A DNA stretch of 33,259 nt from Halomonas sp. (GTDB taxonomy: Bacteria; Pseudomonadota; Gammaproteobacteria; Pseudomonadales; Halomonadaceae), in NCBI GenBank assembly GCA_020201075.1, contig JAIVHL010000004.1:1-33259 (forward strand), read 5' to 3'. The notes beneath the pieces were generated by a model. It ran no database searches and was not told the DNA's origin. It was given only the letters and a program-made list of their open reading frames with translations. The translations under genes and the position numbers were made by a program. This document shows, in pieces, positions 1 to 10,034 of the stretch. Within the stretch, counting starts at the first letter, position 1, and each line of letters begins with the position of its first letter.

Positions 1-169
1 GAGCGGCGCAAGGCGACACATCGACTGCTGGCGACTGCTCGGGGCTGATCCGGGGGAAGGCCTTCGAGGAGGCGCTGTGAACCCCTCCCTGGGCGCTACC
101 GACGCCATCCCTGGCGTAGGACCCCCTCCAGGCCTGTCCCCTGCTCCCCTCAGCGAAGAAGTCCCTGCC

Positions 170-197
170 TTGCGCCGCGCGTTGAGGGTGCGATAAT
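170..197 (+). promoter_or_regulatory. Candidate sigma70 promoter for accA (TTGCGC-N16-GATAAT)
   Basis: -35-like ttgcgc at 170-175 and -10-like gataat at 192-197, about 75 bp upstream of the accA ATG. Confidence 0.35.
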
Positions 198-272
198 TCC
201 AGATACCTCATTTTTTGCGCCGCGCCTGGTCTCGACGGGCAGGGCGGTGAAACACAACAAGGCATTCGGCCA

Positions 273-1226
273 ATGAACCCCAACTATCTCGACTTCGAAC
301 AGCCCATCGCTGAACTTCAGGCCAAGATCGAAGAGCTGCGTCTGGTTGGCAATGACAGCCAGGTAAGCCTCAGCGACGAGATCGGTCGCCTTGAAGAGAA
401 GAGCCGTCGGCTCACCGAATCCATCTTCAAGGACCTCACCCCCTGGCAGGTCTCCCAGCTCTCTCGCCATCCCCAGCGCCCCTACACGCTGGACTACCTG
501 GAGCACGTCTTCACCGACTTCGACGAGATCCATGGCGATCGCCAGTTTGCCGACGATGCCGCCATCGTCGGGGGCGTGGCCCGCCTCGATGGGCGTCCGG
601 TGATGGTGATCGGTCACCAGAAGGGCCGCGACGTGAAGGAGAAGGTTCGTCGCAACTTCGGTATGCCGCGCCCCGAAGGCTATCGCAAGGCGTGCCGACT
701 GATGGAGATGGCCGAGCGCTTCAAGATGCCGGTGCTGACCTTCATCGACACCCCGGGAGCCTATCCGGGTATCGACGCAGAGGAGCGCGGTCAGTCCGAG
801 GCCATTGCCCACAACCTGGCCGTCATGTCGCGCCTGCGCACGCCGATTATCGCCACCGTGGTGGGCGAGGGTGGTTCCGGCGGGGCGCTCGCCATCGGGG
901 TCTGCGATGAACTGGCCATGCTGCAATACTCCACCTACTCGGTGATCTCTCCCGAGGGCTGTGCCTCTATCCTGTGGCGCAGCGCCGATAAGGCCTCCGA
1001 CGCCGCCCAGGCCATGGGCGTCACGGCCGAGCGACTCCAGGAGCTGGGCTTCGTCGATACCCTGATACCCGAACCGCTGGGCGGTGCCCACCGCCAGCCG
1101 ATCACCACCGCCGAGCGGGTCAGGGAGGCGCTGCTGGCGAGCCTCGACCGCCTCGACGCCATGGATGCCGACGCCCTTCTCGAGCGACGCTACAAGCGCC
1201 TGATGAGCTACGGCGCGCCTGCGTAA
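273..1226 (+). CDS. accA: Acetyl-CoA carboxylase carboxyltransferase subunit alpha
   Basis: 317 aa [26 protein letters not shown]-terminus and [15 protein letters not shown] / [14 protein letters not shown] motifs typical of AccA; full length. Confidence 0.97.
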   Translation: MNPNYLDFEQPIAELQAKIEELRLVGNDSQVSLSDEIGRLEEKSRRLTESIFKDLTPWQVSQLSRHPQRPYTLDYLEHVFTDFDEIHGDRQFADDAAIVGGVARLDGRPVMVIGHQKGRDVKEKVRRNFGMPRPEGYRKACRLMEMAERFKMPVLTFIDTPGAYPGIDAEERGQSEAIAHNLAVMSRLRTPIIATVVGEGGSGGALAIGVCDELAMLQYSTYSVISPEGCASILWRSADKASDAAQAMGVTAERLQELGFVDTLIPEPLGGAHRQPITTAERVREALLASLDRLDAMDADALLERRYKRLMSYGAPA

Positions 1227-1230
1227 CAGG

Positions 1231-2508
1231 ATGCCCGTGCAAGCTTTTATCGACAGCGCCCTGGCCCATACCTCGCCGGGGCGCTGCGTTTGGGTGGCCC
1301 TATCGGGCGGTCTCGATTCTTCGCTGTTGCTGACGCTGGCCGCCGAGGCGTGCCGCCGTCATCCCCGCCCGCTGCATGCTCTGCATGTCCACCACGGACT
1401 GCAGGCTGACGCCGACGGCTTCGAGATCCACTGTCGCCGGCTCTGCTCGCGGCTCGGCGTGCCGTTGTTCGTTGAGCGGGTCAGCGTCGACACGGCGGCG
1501 GGGCAGGGACTCGAAGGGGCGGCCCGGGAGGCGCGCTACGTCGCCTTTGCCCGCCGCGTGGCGCCGGGCGACACCCTGTGGCTGGCCCAGCATCGTGACG
1601 ACCAGGCCGAGACCTTTCTGCTCGCTGCACTGCGCGGCAGCGGCGTGCGCGGCCTGGCCGGCATGCCGCCGGTACGGGCCTGGCGGGGCCGCCGGCTGGT
1701 GCGCCCGCTGCTCGGCATTGCCCGGGCCGAGCTCGAAGCCGAGGCGGCGCGCCTGGGGCTCGACTGGATGGAGGATGCCTCCAACGCCGATGAGAGTCTC
1801 GATCGCAACTATCTCCGTCACAGCGTATTGCCGAGGTTGGCGGCGCGCTGGCCCCACGCCGCGGCGTCGCTGTCACGTAGCGCCGCCCTGGCTCTTGAGG
1901 CCGAGGGGCTGCTCGGCGAGCTGGCAGAGCTCGATCTCGAGCGCCTGGGCGGTGATCCGGCCCGCCTGCCCACCGTGGCGCTGACGGCCCTCTCCGCGGC
2001 CCGACAGCGCCTGCTGCTGCGCCACGCCTGTGCGCGATTGAGCCTGCCGAGTCCGCCGGCGGCTCGCCTGGCAACGCTGCTGGATCAGCTGGCACCGCAG
2101 CGGGATGCCGAGGTGCGGGTAGCCTGGGAGGGCGTCGAGGCGCGGGTCTGGCGCGAAGGGCTTTACCTGCTGGCACCACTGCAATATTTGCCGGAGGGCT
2201 GGGAAACGAGTTGGAGTGGCGGGACGCCGCTGATGACGCCGCTGGGTATTTGCGCCGTGGGACTGAGCCATATGGCGGAAGAGACCGGCTCGCTGCTGCT
2301 GCGGCAACGCCGCGGTGGCGAACGGATTCGCCTGGCGGGTCGCGGCTCCCGCGACCTCAAAAGGCTGCTGCAGGAACTGGAGGTGCCGCCATGGGAGCGC
2401 CAGCGTCTGCTGGTGGCCTGGAGCGGCGAGACGGTAGTGGCGGTTCTCGACCCGGTGACCGAGCGCTGGCTGTTAAAGGCATCGGAATGGCGGGGCGAAT
2501 CGCCATGA
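1231..2508 (+). CDS. tilS: tRNA(Ile)-lysidine synthase
   Basis: 425 aa; PP-loop SGGLDSSLLL, HVHHGLQ, QHRDDQAETFLLAALRGSG; directly follows accA. Confidence 0.95.
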   Translation: MPVQAFIDSALAHTSPGRCVWVALSGGLDSSLLLTLAAEACRRHPRPLHALHVHHGLQADADGFEIHCRRLCSRLGVPLFVERVSVDTAAGQGLEGAAREARYVAFARRVAPGDTLWLAQHRDDQAETFLLAALRGSGVRGLAGMPPVRAWRGRRLVRPLLGIARAELEAEAARLGLDWMEDASNADESLDRNYLRHSVLPRLAARWPHAAASLSRSAALALEAEGLLGELAELDLERLGGDPARLPTVALTALSAARQRLLLRHACARLSLPSPPAARLATLLDQLAPQRDAEVRVAWEGVEARVWREGLYLLAPLQYLPEGWETSWSGGTPLMTPLGICAVGLSHMAEETGSLLLRQRRGGERIRLAGRGSRDLKRLLQELEVPPWERQRLLVAWSGETVVAVLDPVTERWLLKASEWRGESP

Positions 2509-2533
2509 AAAACTGCGCCCAGGGGTGTCAGGC

Positions 2534-3705
2534 TCAGGGCGACGACATTAGCTTCAGTGTGAAGCCGGCAGCCTGCTGGTAGCTGCACTCCTGCTCCAAG
2601 TCCGTGAGCAGCAGCATGGGGTGGCCTGGTCGTCGTCGAGCCCCCAGGCGTCGCGTACCTGATCGAACAGGGCAGCGGCGCTGGTGGCCACGTTGGTCGC
2701 CTGACGCTCATCCACCCCGTAGCGGCGTTCGAGCAGCTCCAGGCTCTTGAGTCGAGAGTCCTCGGGGCTGTTGCGCCCCGCCATGTCGTAGAGCACCCCC
2801 TCGCGCAGAGCGCCGTCGGCGTAACGCATCTCTGCCAGGCCGAAGGCCTCGAAGACGGCGCCGAGTACCGCGATGCCGGCGGGAAAGACCCTGGCCCGGT
2901 CGGGCTTGAGACCCTCCATGGAGACCTTGTCGAGGCGCTTGCAGCGGATCAGCCGCTCGCGCAGGGCGGCGAGTCCCTCCCGGGTGATCACACCTTCGGT
3001 GGCGTCTCCGGCGGCGTGGATCACCGCAGCGGCCGCCTTGATAGTGCCGCTGGAGCCTACCGGGTCCTCCCAGCCCAACTCGCGGTACTGGCGGCGGATA
3101 TTGGCCAGCTCCGAGAGCGCGGCGAGTTCTGCCTTGCGCATGCGTTTGTCGGTGATCTCTCCATTTTCGAAGAAGCGCCGGGTGAAGGTCACGCAGCCCA
3201 TTCGCAGACTCTCCAGCGCCAGCGGCTCGAAGCGCTCGCCGATGATGAATTCGGTGGAGCCCCCACCGATATCGACAATCAACCGGCGCCCTCCCTCGGC
3301 CAGGGCGTGGGCAGCTCCCAGGTAGATTAGACGCGCTTCTTCACGTCCGGCGATGATCTCGATGGGGCACTTGAGCAGTGCCTCGGCGCGTTCGATCAGC
3401 GCCTGGCTGTTGGCTGCATCTCGCAGGGCATTGGTGCCCACCACCCTGAGCTGTCCCGGGGCGATGTCTTCCACGAAGGGAGCGAAGCGGGCCAGGCAGT
3501 CAAGGGCTCGTCCCATGGTTACCTCGTCTAGCAGGCCCTCCTCGTCGAGGCCGGCCGCCAGCTGCACCTTTTCTCCCTGTCGTGCCACCACCTGCAGACG
3601 CTCATCCTGATAGTTAGCGACCAACAGGTGGAAACTGTTGGAGCCCAGATCGATAGCGGCGAGGCGTCGGGTGGGGGGCAGAGCCGGCTCCACTGGCGAG
3701 GTCAT
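2534..3705 (-). pseudogene. ppx: Exopolyphosphatase (Ppx/GppA family) with internal deletion and frame loss
   Basis: N-terminal part (AAIDLGSNSFHLLVANY, VDIGGGSTEFIIGE, SSGTIKAAAAV) is intact to ...DAWGLDDDQA, then becomes non-homologous and stops at 2554. A Ppx-like C-terminal peptide HPMLLLTDLEQECSYQQAAGFTLKLMSSP* is encoded in another frame immediately after the junction (~2621-2632) and stops at 2534. Confidence 0.85.
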
Positions 3706-3776
3706 GGTGAGTCCTTGAAATTGTCTGGGTGGGAAAGGTTGCGGTGCGCCCCTCGCTCTGTCAATCGCCGCGGGGC

Positions 3777-3805
3777 TTGCGTTCCCCTGGGCCCTTGTCT
3801 AGTAT
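3777..3805 (+). promoter_or_regulatory. Candidate sigma70 promoter upstream of the (trxA-)rho locus (TTGCGT-N17-TAGTAT)
   Basis: ttgcgt 3777-3782, 17-nt spacer, tagtat 3800-3805. Confidence 0.45.
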
Positions 3806-4136
3806 CGAGACGTTCACCTGATTTGCATGCTTTAGGACCGTCTTTCGGCAATCCCGTCTCGGTCAACCCCAAGTCGTCAGTCAGCCCACTATACCCAGCA
3901 CCCAGCGATACCCAGACAAGCCGCAGCCGCTGGTCAGGCGAAAACGAATCTATTCCCTCGACTTCCTATCGGCCGGCCATCCCCTGCGGTTGCCTATCCC
4001 ATGGCCATCTGGATACAAAATGACGAGTGTTACCTCTCCGGGCTCTGAACGCACCTCACAAGGCGTTATCGTCTCGCCTCCCGCCACACGCGGCGCCCCG
4101 ACGCCCGGCTTCCACGAGCAATCTCTGATCACACCG

Positions 4137-6212
4137 ATGAATCTTACCGACCTCAAGCAAAAGTCCGTGCCAGATCTCCTGGAGATCGCCCGCGAGATGG
4201 GCATCGATAACCTGGCGCGCTCCCGCAAGCAGGACATCATCTTTGCCATTCTCAAGAAGCACGCCAAAAGCGGTGAGCCAATTTACGGCGACGGCGTGCT
4301 GGAGATTCTGCAGGATGGGTTCGGCTTCCTTCGCAGCGCCGACAGCTCCTATCTGGCCGGACCCGATGACATCTACGTCTCGCCTTCCCAGATCAGGCGT
4401 TTCAACCTGCGCAAGGGTGACTCGATCTCCGGCAAGATCCGACCGCCCAAGGAGGGCGAGCGCTACTTCGCGCTGCTGAAGGTCAATGACATCAACTTTG
4501 ACCGCCCGGAGAACGCCAAGCACAAGATCCTGTTCGAGAACCTCACGCCGCTGTTCCCCGATGAGCGCCTGCGCATGGAGATCGGCAACGGTTCCACAGA
4601 GGATCTCACGGCGCGAATAATCGATCTCACAGCGCCGATCGGCAAGGGCCAGCGCGGTTTGCTGGTCTCTCCGCCCAAGGCGGGCAAGACGCTGATGCTG
4701 CAGAACATTGCCACCTCTATCACCCGCAACAGCCCAGAGTGCCACCTGATCGTGCTGCTGATCGACGAGCGCCCGGAAGAGGTGACGGAGATGTCGCGTA
4801 CCGTGCGCGGCGAGGTGGTGGCCTCGACCTTCGACGAGCCGCCGGCACGCCACGTGCAGGTGGCCGAGATGGTGATCGAGAAGGCCAAGCGGCTGGTCGA
4901 GCACAAGAAGGACGTAGTGATTCTGCTGGACTCCATCACCCGTCTCGCCCGCGCCTACAATACCGTGGTCCCGAGCTCCGGCAAGGTGCTCACCGGCGGC
5001 GTGGACGCCCATGCCCTGGAGAAGCCCAAGCGCTTCTTCGGCGCGGCGCGCAACATTGAAGAGGGCGGCAGCCTGACCATCATCGCCACGGCGCTGGTGG
5101 ATACCGGCTCCAAGATGGACGAAGTGATCTTCGAGGAGTTCAAAGGCACCGGCAACATGGAAGCTCACCTGGATCGCAAGCTGGCCGAGCGCCGCGTCTA
5201 CCCGGCGATGAATATTCGCCGTTCCGGTACTCGCCGCGAGGACCTGCTCGCCTCCGAGGACGAGATGCAGCGCATGTGGATCCTGCGCAAGCTGCTCAAT
5301 CCCATGGAAGACACCGCAGCCACGGAGTTCCTGATCGATCGCCTCAAGGATACCAAGACGAACCTGCCGGGAAAACCGAATGAAGTACAAGGACCTGCGA
5401 GACTTCATCAGCGCCCTGGAGGCCCGGGGCGAACTCCAGCGCATTACCGCCGAGGTGGACCCCTACCTCGAGATCACCGAGATCTGCGACCGCACCCTGC
5501 GTGCCGGTGGCCCGGCGCTGCTGTTCGAGAACGTCAAAGGCCACGATATGCCGCTGCTTGGCAATCTCTTTGGTACGCCGAAGCGAGTTGCCCTGGGCAT
5601 GGGCCAGGATTCCGTGGCCGCCCTGCGCGAGGTGGGCGAGCTGCTGGCCTTTCTCAAGGAGCCGGAGCCTCCCAAAGGCTTCCGCGACGCCTGGGACAAG
5701 CTGCCGATCTTCAAGCAGGTGATGAGCATGGGGCCGAAGAAGGTCCGCTCGGCACCGGTACAGGAGAGGGTCTACGAGGCCGACGAGGTGGATCTCGGCC
5801 TATTGCCGATCCAGCACTGCTGGCCGGGCGACGTCGCCCCGCTGGTCACCTGGCCGCTGGTGATCACCCGCGGTCCCCACAAGAGGCGCCAGAATCTAGG
5901 CATCTATCGCCAGCAGAAGCTGGGCAGGAATCGCTTGATCATGCGCTGGCTCTCCCACCGCGGCGGCGCCCTGGACTTCCAGGAGTTCCAGAAGGCGCAC
6001 CCCGGCGAGCCCTTTCCAGTGGCCGTGGCATTGGGCGCCGATCCGGCGACCATCCTCGGCGCGGTGACGCCGGTGCCCGACTCGCTTTCCGAATATGCCT
6101 TCGCCGGGCTGCTGAGAGGTTCGCGTACCGAGCTGGTCCAGTGCGGCCACGCCGATCTGGAGGTGCCGGCTTCGGCGGAGATCATCCTGGAGGGTTTCAT
6201 CTATCCGGATGA
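4137..6212 (+). CDS. rho: Transcription termination factor Rho; native homology ends at ~5363, the rest of the ORF is out-of-frame read-through into ubiD
   Basis: [40 protein letters not shown] start; Walker [11 protein letters not shown]; ...[16 protein letters not shown] then non-Rho sequence. ORF-track start at 3990 is an upstream extension; the ATG at 4137 matches the canonical Rho N-terminus. Confidence 0.93.
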   Translation: MNLTDLKQKSVPDLLEIAREMGIDNLARSRKQDIIFAILKKHAKSGEPIYGDGVLEILQDGFGFLRSADSSYLAGPDDIYVSPSQIRRFNLRKGDSISGKIRPPKEGERYFALLKVNDINFDRPENAKHKILFENLTPLFPDERLRMEIGNGSTEDLTARIIDLTAPIGKGQRGLLVSPPKAGKTLMLQNIATSITRNSPECHLIVLLIDERPEEVTEMSRTVRGEVVASTFDEPPARHVQVAEMVIEKAKRLVEHKKDVVILLDSITRLARAYNTVVPSSGKVLTGGVDAHALEKPKRFFGAARNIEEGGSLTIIATALVDTGSKMDEVIFEEFKGTGNMEAHLDRKLAERRVYPAMNIRRSGTRREDLLASEDEMQRMWILRKLLNPMEDTAATEFLIDRLKDTKTNLPGKPNEVQGPARLHQRPGGPGRTPAHYRRGGPLPRDHRDLRPHPACRWPGAAVRERQRPRYAAAWQSLWYAEASCPGHGPGFRGRPARGGRAAGLSQGAGASQRLPRRLGQAADLQAGDEHGAEEGPLGTGTGEGLRGRRGGSRPIADPALLAGRRRPAGHLAAGDHPRSPQEAPESRHLSPAEAGQESLDHALALPPRRRPGLPGVPEGAPRRALSSGRGIGRRSGDHPRRGDAGARLAFRICLRRAAERFAYRAGPVRPRRSGGAGFGGDHPGGFHLSG

Positions 6213-6867
6213 CACGGCCCCGGAAGGCCCTTACGGCGACCACACCGGCTACTACAACGAGATCGACCACTTCCCGGTGTTCACGGTGACGCGCATGACC
6301 ATGCGCCGTGACGCTATCTATCACTCCACCTACACCGGTCGGCCACCCGACGAACCGGCGATCCTGGGCCTCGCGCTGAACGAAGTGTTCGTGCCGATCC
6401 TGCGCCGCCAGTTCCCGGAGATCGTCGATTTCTATCTGCCACCGGAAGGCTGTTCCTACCGCATGGCGGTGGTGACCATGAAGAAGCAATACCCGGGCCA
6501 CGCCAAACGGGTGATGATGGGCGTATGGAGCTTCCTGCGCCAGTTCATGTACACCAAGTTCGTGGTGGTGCTCGATGACGACGTCAGCGCCAGGGACTGG
6601 AAGGACGTGATCTGGGCCATCACCACGCGCATGGATCCGGCCCGGGATACTGTGCTGGTGGAGAATACCCCTATCGACTATCTGGATTTCGCATCGCCGG
6701 TCTCCGGCCTGGGGTCCAAGATGGGCATGGATGCCACCAGCAAGTGGCCCGGTGAGACCGACCGCGAATGGGGAGTGCCCATTGTGATGGACGAGGCCGT
6801 CAAGGCCCGCGTCAGCGAGCGCTGGAACGAGCTGGGTATCGAGCTTCCCGATAACACGACCCCCTGA
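5380..6867 (+). CDS. ubiD: 4-hydroxy-3-polyprenylbenzoate decarboxylase (UbiD)
   Basis: 495 aa; [22 protein letters not shown] start, [28 protein letters not shown]; full length. Confidence 0.96.
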   Translation: MKYKDLRDFISALEARGELQRITAEVDPYLEITEICDRTLRAGGPALLFENVKGHDMPLLGNLFGTPKRVALGMGQDSVAALREVGELLAFLKEPEPPKGFRDAWDKLPIFKQVMSMGPKKVRSAPVQERVYEADEVDLGLLPIQHCWPGDVAPLVTWPLVITRGPHKRRQNLGIYRQQKLGRNRLIMRWLSHRGGALDFQEFQKAHPGEPFPVAVALGADPATILGAVTPVPDSLSEYAFAGLLRGSRTELVQCGHADLEVPASAEIILEGFIYPDDTAPEGPYGDHTGYYNEIDHFPVFTVTRMTMRRDAIYHSTYTGRPPDEPAILGLALNEVFVPILRRQFPEIVDFYLPPEGCSYRMAVVTMKKQYPGHAKRVMMGVWSFLRQFMYTKFVVVLDDDVSARDWKDVIWAITTRMDPARDTVLVENTPIDYLDFASPVSGLGSKMGMDATSKWPGETDREWGVPIVMDEAVKARVSERWNELGIELPDNTTP

Positions 6868-6885
6868 CAACCGCATGAGGTATTC

Positions 6886-7665
6886 ATGACGCCAAGGACC
6901 CTGACCTGCCTGGTCGAAGAGGTCGAGGACCTCACCCCGGATGTTTTCCGGGTACAGATGGAGGGCCGCCCCGAGGCGGTGGCCCATGCTCCGGGCCAAT
7001 ATCTGGAGCTCAGACTCGACGACGAGACCTGGGTGCCCTTTTCCATTGCCAACGCCTACGGCGGCGACGGCGTGATCGAGCTGCATATCCAGCACTGGCC
7101 GGAGCGCGAAAACTCCGCGAGGATGCGCGAGCTGCTCCAGGTGGCCAGTCGGCTGACCCTGCGGCTGCCCGGCGGGGACTGCGTACTCGATCCGTACAGT
7201 ACCCGCCCGCTGCTGCTGATCGCCGCCGGCACCGGTTTTTCCCAGATGAAAGCGATCTCGGAGGCCGCTCTGGCACAGAACCCCGGGCGACAGATCGACC
7301 TGTGGTGGGCGGCCCGCGAGCGGCGTCAGCTCTATCTGGAGCGCCTGCCCATGGAGTGGGCCGAGGCCCACCCCGGCTTTCGCTTTCACCCGGTGACCGA
7401 GTTGGTCCCCTCGGAGCCCTGGGCGGGAGAGGGCGTCATCGGCCACCGTGGGCGCATCGACGAGGCCCTGGCCGAGGGGCTCGACGATGTCTCGGGCCAG
7501 GACGTCTATCTCTCTGGGTCGCCGGGCATGGTCTACGCCTGTGTAGACGTGCTGGCCTCGCTGGGGTTATCGCCCTCGCGGACCTTCTCTGACGTCTTCG
7601 CCTATGCGCCCCGCGACCCGCTGGTCCCGGTCACCGGCAGCCTGGTCAAGGAGCGCCGTGAATGA
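6886..7665 (+). CDS. fre: NAD(P)H-flavin reductase-like FAD/NAD-binding oxidoreductase
   Basis: 259 aa; APGQYLELRL, PFSIANA, LLLIAAGTGFSQMKAI, VYLSGSPGMVYA; neighbour of ubiD as in other gammaproteobacteria. Confidence 0.85.
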   Translation: MTPRTLTCLVEEVEDLTPDVFRVQMEGRPEAVAHAPGQYLELRLDDETWVPFSIANAYGGDGVIELHIQHWPERENSARMRELLQVASRLTLRLPGGDCVLDPYSTRPLLLIAAGTGFSQMKAISEAALAQNPGRQIDLWWAARERRQLYLERLPMEWAEAHPGFRFHPVTELVPSEPWAGEGVIGHRGRIDEALAEGLDDVSGQDVYLSGSPGMVYACVDVLASLGLSPSRTFSDVFAYAPRDPLVPVTGSLVKERRE

Positions 7666-8375
7666 GCGCCTCGCCGATCCTGATCACCGGCGGCGCTCAG
7701 CGTCTCGGGCGTCACTGCGCCGAGCGTCTGGTCGACGACGGCCATCCGGTGATCATCAGCTATCGCCGTGAGCGGCCCGAACTCGACGCGCTGCGGGAGC
7801 GGGGCATCGTCACCTTGCCGGCCGATTTCTCGACCGAGGCGGGTATCCTCGATTTTCTTGAGCGGCTCAAAGCCGAGACCTCGTCGCTGCGGGCCATCGT
7901 CCACAACGCCAGCGACTGGGCGCCGGATTCCAGCGGCCCCGAGGCCGGCGGTACTTTCGAGCGACTGTTCCGGGTGCATATGCTGGCCCCCTACCTGATC
8001 AATCTACACGCCCGCGAACTGCTCGAAGCGTGCAGCGAGCCCCAGCGCGATATCGTGCATATGACCGACTATGTGGTGCAGAAGGGCTCGAAAAAGCACG
8101 CGGCCTACGCCGCCAGCAAGGCGGGGCTGGACAACCTGACCCTGTCGTTCGCCGCCATGTATGCGCCGGCAATTCAGGTCAATGCCATCGCGCCGGCGCT
8201 TATCATGCTCAACGAGGGCGACGACGAGGCCTACGCGGAGAAGGCCCGCGCCAAATCCGCCATGGAAATGGTTCCCGGGCCTGGGGTGATCTATCAGAGC
8301 CTGCGCTACCTGCTCGACAACCGCTTTGTGACAGGCGTCACCCTGCCCGTGGACGGTGGGCGCCACTTGCGCTGA
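7662..8375 (+). CDS. folM: Short-chain dehydrogenase, probable dihydromonapterin reductase (FolM)
   Basis: 237 aa; LITGGAQRLGRHCAERL, YAASKAGLDNLTLSFA, VTLPVDGGRHL; ATGA overlap with the upstream gene. Confidence 0.8.
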   Translation: MSASPILITGGAQRLGRHCAERLVDDGHPVIISYRRERPELDALRERGIVTLPADFSTEAGILDFLERLKAETSSLRAIVHNASDWAPDSSGPEAGGTFERLFRVHMLAPYLINLHARELLEACSEPQRDIVHMTDYVVQKGSKKHAAYAASKAGLDNLTLSFAAMYAPAIQVNAIAPALIMLNEGDDEAYAEKARAKSAMEMVPGPGVIYQSLRYLLDNRFVTGVTLPVDGGRHLR

Positions 8376-8461
8376 GCCGCGCCCCGGGGGTTTTGCGTTC
8401 CGAGCCAGTCGATTCCACCCGAACATCACCACATATGACCACCACTCGGAGTTGATGACCC

Positions 8462-9487
8462 ATGAACCCTTCCCCTGCCGCCGCCCCCACCCAGACTGAT
8501 CCGGACGCCGTCGCGCAGGAGACTGCCGGTTCGGGGGGCGCCGCGTCAGCCATTTCCCGCCGTCTGCTGCCAACGGCCGGCGAGTTACGCCGCGCCCTGC
8601 CGCTGGGAGCCGACTTGGCTCGACAGATTGAGGAGCAGCGCCAGGCCATCCGCGACATTTTCGCCGGCCGCGATGACCGCCTGCTGGTGGTCGTCGGCCC
8701 CTGCTCCATCCACGATCCCCAGGCGGCTCTGGAATACGCTCGCCGCCTGGCCGCGCTTTCCGCGCAGGTGTCCGACCGCCTGGTGCTGGTCATGCGGGTC
8801 TACGTGGAGAAGCCGCGCACTACCGTGGGTTGGAAGGGGCTGGCCTATGATCCGAGTCTGGACGGCAGCGATGACATGGCCCGCGGCCTCGACGTCTCCC
8901 GGGAGCTGATGCGCGAGATAGCCGCGTTGGGCCTGCCGGTGGCCACCGAGCTGTTGCAGCCGATGCTGGCCCCCTACCTGGAGGACCTGCTGTCCTGGGT
9001 GGCCATCGGCGCCCGCACGACGGAATCCCAGCTGCACCGCGAACTGGCCAGCGGCCTCGACGCCGTGGTCGGTTTCAAGAATGCCACCGGCGGTGACACC
9101 GGGGTGGTCCTGGACGCGATGCGCGCCGCTGCTCACCCTCACAGCCATTTCGGTCTGGACCCGGAGGGTCGCCCGGTGGTCCAGCAGACTGCCGGCAACG
9201 CCCACACTCACCTGGTGCTGCGCGGGGGCCACGGCGAGCCCAACTATACGACCGCTCACGTACAGGCGGCGCGCCGCGCGCTGGAGGAGGCCGGGCTCAC
9301 CCCGAGAATGATGGTGGACTGCAGCCATGCCAACGCCCGCAAGGACCACCGCCGCCAGAGCCAGGTGTTCCTCGATGTGCTGGCCCAGCGCCTGGGGGGG
9401 GAGACCGCCCTGGCCGGGCTGATGATCGAGAGCCACCTGCACGAGGGCAAGCAGGCGCTGGCGCCTGGCCGGTTAAGGGCCGACTGA
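8462..9487 (+). CDS. 3-deoxy-7-phosphoheptulonate synthase (class I DAHP synthase), C-terminally truncated
   Basis: 341 aa; VVVGPCSIHDPQAALEYA, RVYVEKPRTTVGWKG, MVDCSHANARKDHRRQ, IESHLHEGKQAL, then APGRLRAD*. The usual ...YG.SITDACIGW..T..LL C-terminal segment is absent. Confidence 0.92.
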   Translation: MNPSPAAAPTQTDPDAVAQETAGSGGAASAISRRLLPTAGELRRALPLGADLARQIEEQRQAIRDIFAGRDDRLLVVVGPCSIHDPQAALEYARRLAALSAQVSDRLVLVMRVYVEKPRTTVGWKGLAYDPSLDGSDDMARGLDVSRELMREIAALGLPVATELLQPMLAPYLEDLLSWVAIGARTTESQLHRELASGLDAVVGFKNATGGDTGVVLDAMRAAAHPHSHFGLDPEGRPVVQQTAGNAHTHLVLRGGHGEPNYTTAHVQAARRALEEAGLTPRMMVDCSHANARKDHRRQSQVFLDVLAQRLGGETALAGLMIESHLHEGKQALAPGRLRAD

Positions 9488-9498
9488 TCAGCCTGGCC

Positions 9499-9942
9499 AT
9501 GGCCGGCCAGCTGATCATCTTCGGGCTGGTCTTCTCCCAGCTGCTGCAGCTGGCCTTCGACGGCGGCTTCTGGCTCAACGTGGTAGGGGTGCTGCTGGGA
9601 CTGGTGACCACCAGCATGGTCTTCGCTGTGCTGCGAGAGCGCCCCTGGATGACCGAAATGCGTTACGTCTGGCAGCTCAAACACCATCTGTCGCGTGTCA
9701 GCGCCTATCTGCCTGCGCTGCGCCGCGCCGTGGAGGAAGACAACGGGACGGCGCTGGCCATTCTTACCTTCTACCATCAGGGCATGGCCCAGCTTGCCGA
9801 GCTCAACGGGCGCACTCTCGACGACGATTCCGAACTGCTCGCCGAGCGCCAGAAAGTGTACCTGGCCCGCCAGGAACGCGGCCTTCCCGAGCGGGTCGAC
9901 GGCTTCGACCCTGAGGACCTGGCCGCCTTCAAACGCGGCTGA
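9499..9942 (+). CDS. DUF3087 family membrane protein, probably lacking its N-terminus
   Basis: Transmembrane segments followed by LKHHLSRVSAYLPALRRAVEEDNGTALAILTFYHQGMAQLAELNGRTLDDD, resembling DUF3087. The homologous frame (..VKGRLISLAMAGQLIIFG) extends upstream of the only available ATG into the DAHP synthase ORF. Confidence 0.65.
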   Translation: MAGQLIIFGLVFSQLLQLAFDGGFWLNVVGVLLGLVTTSMVFAVLRERPWMTEMRYVWQLKHHLSRVSAYLPALRRAVEEDNGTALAILTFYHQGMAQLAELNGRTLDDDSELLAERQKVYLARQERGLPERVDGFDPEDLAAFKRG

Positions 9943-10034
9943 TGCGACTTTGCCGCCTTACTTCTTCGATGCCTTTATCGCCCCCTCTTTCTGTGAGTCT
10001 CACTCCTCGGAGGCGCCCTGTTCTCCGAGAACCA

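Noticed and set aside
1-80. Possible 3' end of an upstream gene (..GLIRGKAFEEAL*)
   Set aside because: Only ~26 codons visible and no recognisable family; cannot be supported as a CDS.
102-117. Hairpin acgcca-tccc-tggcgt upstream of accA as a terminator
   Set aside because: Short stem and no T-tract on either side.
150-1091. 313-aa ORF antisense to accA
   Set aside because: Shadow ORF of a GC-rich coding region; low-complexity His/Gly/Arg-rich translation, no recognisable family, fully overlaps a convincing accA.
4056-5444. 462-aa ORF antisense to rho
   Set aside because: Shadow ORF; composition typical of reverse-frame translation of GC-rich genes, no motif.
5364-6212. Rho C-terminal 282-residue extension as a novel functional domain
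   Set aside because: It is exactly ubiD read in another frame and begins where the canonical Rho tail should be; best explained by loss of the rho stop.
5896-7446. 516-aa ORF antisense to ubiD/fre
   Set aside because: Antisense shadow ORF spanning two well-supported genes.
10006-10029. Inverted repeat ctcggag/ctccgag between convergent DUF3087 and ppk1 as a terminator
   Set aside because: Only 7-bp stem, 10-nt loop and no U-tract; insufficient evidence.
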